From positions 1,798,001 to 1,862,000 of the forward strand of contig NC_017583.1 of NCBI RefSeq assembly GCF_000184345.1: 64,000 nt of DNA. The letters are read 5' to 3'. The stretch's first letter is position 1. Each line of letters opens with the position of its first letter. A program made the translations under genes and the position numbers. This DNA is from Spirochaeta thermophila DSM 6578. Lineage in GTDB: Bacteria; Spirochaetota; Spirochaetia; Winmispirales; Winmispiraceae. The notes beneath the pieces are model-generated. The model had not been told where the DNA came from. It saw only the letters and a program-made list of their open reading frames with translations, and did not search any database. Below are positions 61,952-64,000 of this stretch, in pieces.

Positions 61952-61982
61952 ACACAGTGGGGAGCGACGCCCCCCACTGTGT
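61952..61982 (-). terminator. Terminator after the lipoprotein gene
   Basis: ACACAGTGGGG and CCCCACTGTGT are perfectly complementary, with a nine-base loop. On the minus strand the stem is followed by TCTTTATTTC. It separates the lipoprotein gene from the GH57 gene. Confidence 0.85.
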
Positions 61983-61993
61983 CAGGAGGGAAC

Positions 61994-62584
61994 TCACAGG
62001 TCCTGAGCAAGCGCACAATTGATCGTAATGCGGACCTTGTGGCCTGTGGGAATATCACCGAAGTCGAGGAAGAAGTTGCCGTCCTTCCCCTCCTTTGCGT
62101 CATCCCAACACCCGACCTTCCTGTCCCAGGTGCCGGCCTCGAACACAGCGAAGGAGACATCGACATCGGCGGTGACCCAGGATCCCCTCCCCCAGTTCTC
62201 GAACCCGGAGGAGGGCATCACCGCAAAGGTGTAGGTGGCCGTACCTCCACTCAGGGTGAAGGTGAGGTTGTCTCTCGAGGTTCCCCACATGTCCCCGGAA
62301 TCATAGTAGGTGGCGGCCCCATTCTCGATCTTTCCCAGGATCTGACCTGCGAGCGCGAGCTCGGTCTCTCCGGGCCAGAGGGCGTTCTCGATCACCAATT
62401 CCACCTCGTAGCCGCCCTGGAGATCGACGCTGCTGGGACCCAAGTCCTCTATGGTGGCCTGGACCTCACTGTTGGGGATCCAGTAGACGTCCGCGGTGAG
62501 CAGATTGTGCAGGTCGCCCTCACAGGAGGCGAGGATGGCTATACTCATAGTCACGGCACATAGTATTCCTATTGTCCGTTTCAT
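61994..62584 (-). CDS. Predicted lipoprotein of unknown function
   Basis: A 196-residue lipoprotein, lipobox LASC with the cysteine at residue 21 of MKRTIGILCAVTMSIAILASC. The mature part is a mainly beta, immunoglobulin-like or carbohydrate-binding-like domain (LFTLSGGTATYTFAVMPSSGFENWG-type strands, GDIPTGHKVRITINCAL at the end) with aromatic residues that could stack on sugars. No family is recognised. It follows the outer-membrane barrel gene by 18 bases in the same direction and precedes the GH57 gene after a terminator, so glucan binding at the cell surface is a reasonable guess. Confidence 0.6.
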   Translation of the reverse strand: MKRTIGILCAVTMSIAILASCEGDLHNLLTADVYWIPNSEVQATIEDLGPSSVDLQGGYEVELVIENALWPGETELALAGQILGKIENGAATYYDSGDMWGTSRDNLTFTLSGGTATYTFAVMPSSGFENWGRGSWVTADVDVSFAVFEAGTWDRKVGCWDDAKEGKDGNFFLDFGDIPTGHKVRITINCALAQDL

Positions 62585-62602
62585 GGTTACCCCCTCATGA
62601 CA

Positions 62603-64000
62603 TTAGAAATCCCATCTCAGTCCACACACAAACCTGGCGCTTCCCCCGGTTGCCAGGTTGGAGGGACGATACTCGTCAAGATTGAAGACCTCATCCTTTC
62701 CATCCTTCCCATAAGGATGGAAGTTGTATTCTATGTTGGCGAAAATCACAGGATTTTTGAGAGAAGAGGACGGGACGGCCCAACTCGCTCCCATGGTCAT
62801 GCCGAAGGGTACGAGCGTGGGATCGTCCTCTTCCTTGAGATTGGTGCGCAAGATGAGACCTGTGGTAAGCCCCACCTGCCGGGAAAGTGATGCATCGATG
62901 AGGAGACTGTTGTAGAGCACCTCGGCAGGGTACTTCTTTTCGAGTATGTCATACTCGCCGTATTCCAGGGCCAGGGCATAGTAGACATCCAATCCAGGAA
63001 GGAACTCAGCGAGATTCCTGAGTGAGGTCTTGGTTCCCACATCCATGAGCTTGAAGCCGAGATCGTTGTCCTCACCAATGAAGTCCGTCTGCATCCGTGT
63101 GTAAAGCGAGGTCGTGAAGGGCATACCTGCCCACCGGGAGAGATCAGCATCGATCTGTGGCTTGTAGTAGAAGGACTTGTTCTCTTCACCGATCTTATCG
63201 AACTCGTGTGCGAAGGTAGCGTTCGCAGTGAGTGAAAACTTTACGGGCTGTATCTGCACCCACGGAGAGAGCTCGAGAAACAGATTTCCCGGCTTCACGG
63301 TATCGTCATCTCCATAGATGGTGGTTGCCTGAGGACCTGCGATTTTCGTGGTGAGGCTCACCCCGAAGGTATCGCGCTGGTACGATCCTTCAAGCCCCCA
63401 TGCCATACTGTCATCGGTCAGGTCCTGGAATTCCTTGTCCAGCACCTGGTAGGAGAGGAGGTATGCTGCCTTGAGGGAGAGGCCTTCGAGAGGCTCGGCC
63501 CCTATTCCCATCGAGAACATACCCCTGTGGTTCCTGGTGTAATTGAAGAGACGCTCCTCCTCCGTCACGGAGTTGAAGGCGAGATCGAGTGTGTAAGCAT
63601 CGTCGTAGGTGGTGGTGAACCAACTGTACACCCCATCCGTCCCCAGACGCTTATTGGGAGCCACCACGACATCGAGGCTCACCCGATCTCCGATCGATGA
63701 GAGCTTCTCACCGAGAGAGAGCTCGGTGAACCCGGCGTTCGCATCGTTGTCGTCGGCATTGGAGGTATTGAAGAGAAAGACGTGTTCCGTCCCCTTCGAC
63801 CACTTGTAGCCCGTATAGATGTTCACATAGGGATTGGTGATGCGGACTTTGAAATGACCGAGCACCGGCGAGGTGTCATTGAGCCATGCGTCAGCAGGAT
63901 GGAAGGCCGACTCCAGCACATCCTCCAGGCCCTCTTTGAAAGGCACCTCGGGTTCTTCCCCTTTCACCGTACTCGCCTTGTAGAGATACTTGCTCGCTTC
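62603..64000 (-). CDS. Outer-membrane beta-barrel protein, 5' end outside window
   Basis: The reading runs leftward from the right edge of the window (EASKYLYKASTVKGEEPEV...) for 465 residues to a stop at 62603. Alternating hydrophobic and aromatic strands, many YxxF- and LxLxLxY-like patterns, periplasmic-turn residues and a C-terminal phenylalanine (CGLRWDF) mark it as an outer-membrane barrel, perhaps a porin or substrate channel. The signal peptide lies beyond the window. It is the first gene of a unit with a lipoprotein and, further on, the GH57 enzyme, which suggests uptake or capture of glucans. No specific family is recognised. Confidence 0.7.
   Translation of the reverse strand, partial: EASKYLYKASTVKGEEPEVPFKEGLEDVLESAFHPADAWLNDTSPVLGHFKVRITNPYVNIYTGYKWSKGTEHVFLFNTSNADDNDANAGFTELSLGEKLSSIGDRVSLDVVVAPNKRLGTDGVYSWFTTTYDDAYTLDLAFNSVTEEERLFNYTRNHRGMFSMGIGAEPLEGLSLKAAYLLSYQVLDKEFQDLTDDSMAWGLEGSYQRDTFGVSLTTKIAGPQATTIYGDDDTVKPGNLFLELSPWVQIQPVKFSLTANATFAHEFDKIGEENKSFYYKPQIDADLSRWAGMPFTTSLYTRMQTDFIGEDNDLGFKLMDVGTKTSLRNLAEFLPGLDVYYALALEYGEYDILEKKYPAEVLYNSLLIDASLSRQVGLTTGLILRTNLKEEDDPTLVPFGMTMGASWAVPSSSLKNPVIFANIEYNFHPYGKDGKDEVFNLDEYRPSNLATGGSARFVCGLRWDF

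Overview
The window looks like the chromosome of a free-living spirochaete, probably a thermophilic Spirochaeta/Winmispira type. That is an inference from the mostly GC-rich sequence, the many HEPN/MNT gene pairs, a GH57 amylopullulanase-like enzyme and the general gene content. No rRNA, tRNA or CRISPR array was seen.

Layout. (1) 0-4.7 kb is a defence/addiction island: the 5' end of a probable IS256-type transposase, then four HEPN/MNT toxin-antitoxin modules around a marC gene. A 385-base direct repeat flanks module 2, and module 4 is decayed. (2) 4.9-6.0 kb holds a DUF362/ferredoxin protein. (3) 6.1-32.2 kb is a large cell-surface polysaccharide cluster, almost all on the minus strand. It has a Wzi-like outer-membrane protein, an initiating sugar-1-phosphate transferase, an epimerase, GDP-mannose dehydratase and GDP-fucose synthase. 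It also has about ten glycosyltransferases, two Wzx flippases, a Wzy-like protein, a pyruvyl transferase paired with a nitroreductase, a chain-length regulator and a LicD protein. The middle (about 19-24.6 kb) is AT-rich and appears to be imported. (4) 32.4-33.0 kb is another HEPN/MNT module, with a nonsense mutation in the HEPN gene. (5) 33-50.5 kb is mostly housekeeping: pcnB, hisS, a DEAH helicase, aroB, an RRM protein, an SLBB export protein, an ArsR regulator, cysteine desulfurase with thiI, an FmdB protein, hisF-hisH, a lipoprotein and ileS. (6) 50.7-57.3 kb is a TRAP-transporter operon with a GntR regulator and two dehydrogenases, probably for a sugar acid; an IS1595-type element has landed in the last codons of dctQ. 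(7) 57.3-58.8 kb has a CDP-alcohol phosphatidyltransferase and a frameshifted GNAT acetyltransferase. (8) 58.9-64 kb has a secreted GH57 enzyme, a lipoprotein and an outer-membrane barrel protein that runs off the right edge.

How the genes work together. The polysaccharide genes form a Wzx/Wzy-type route from nucleotide-sugar synthesis through assembly and flipping to polymerisation; the SLBB protein at 39.9 kb and the Wzi-like protein could serve export and anchoring. The TRAP operon is probably controlled by its own GntR protein acting on a perfect 18-base palindrome just downstream of the dctP promoter. Several genes (aroB, the SLBB gene, the cysteine desulfurase, the CDP-alcohol phosphatidyltransferase) have a promoter -10 box only 6-9 bases before the start codon, which suggests leaderless mRNAs.
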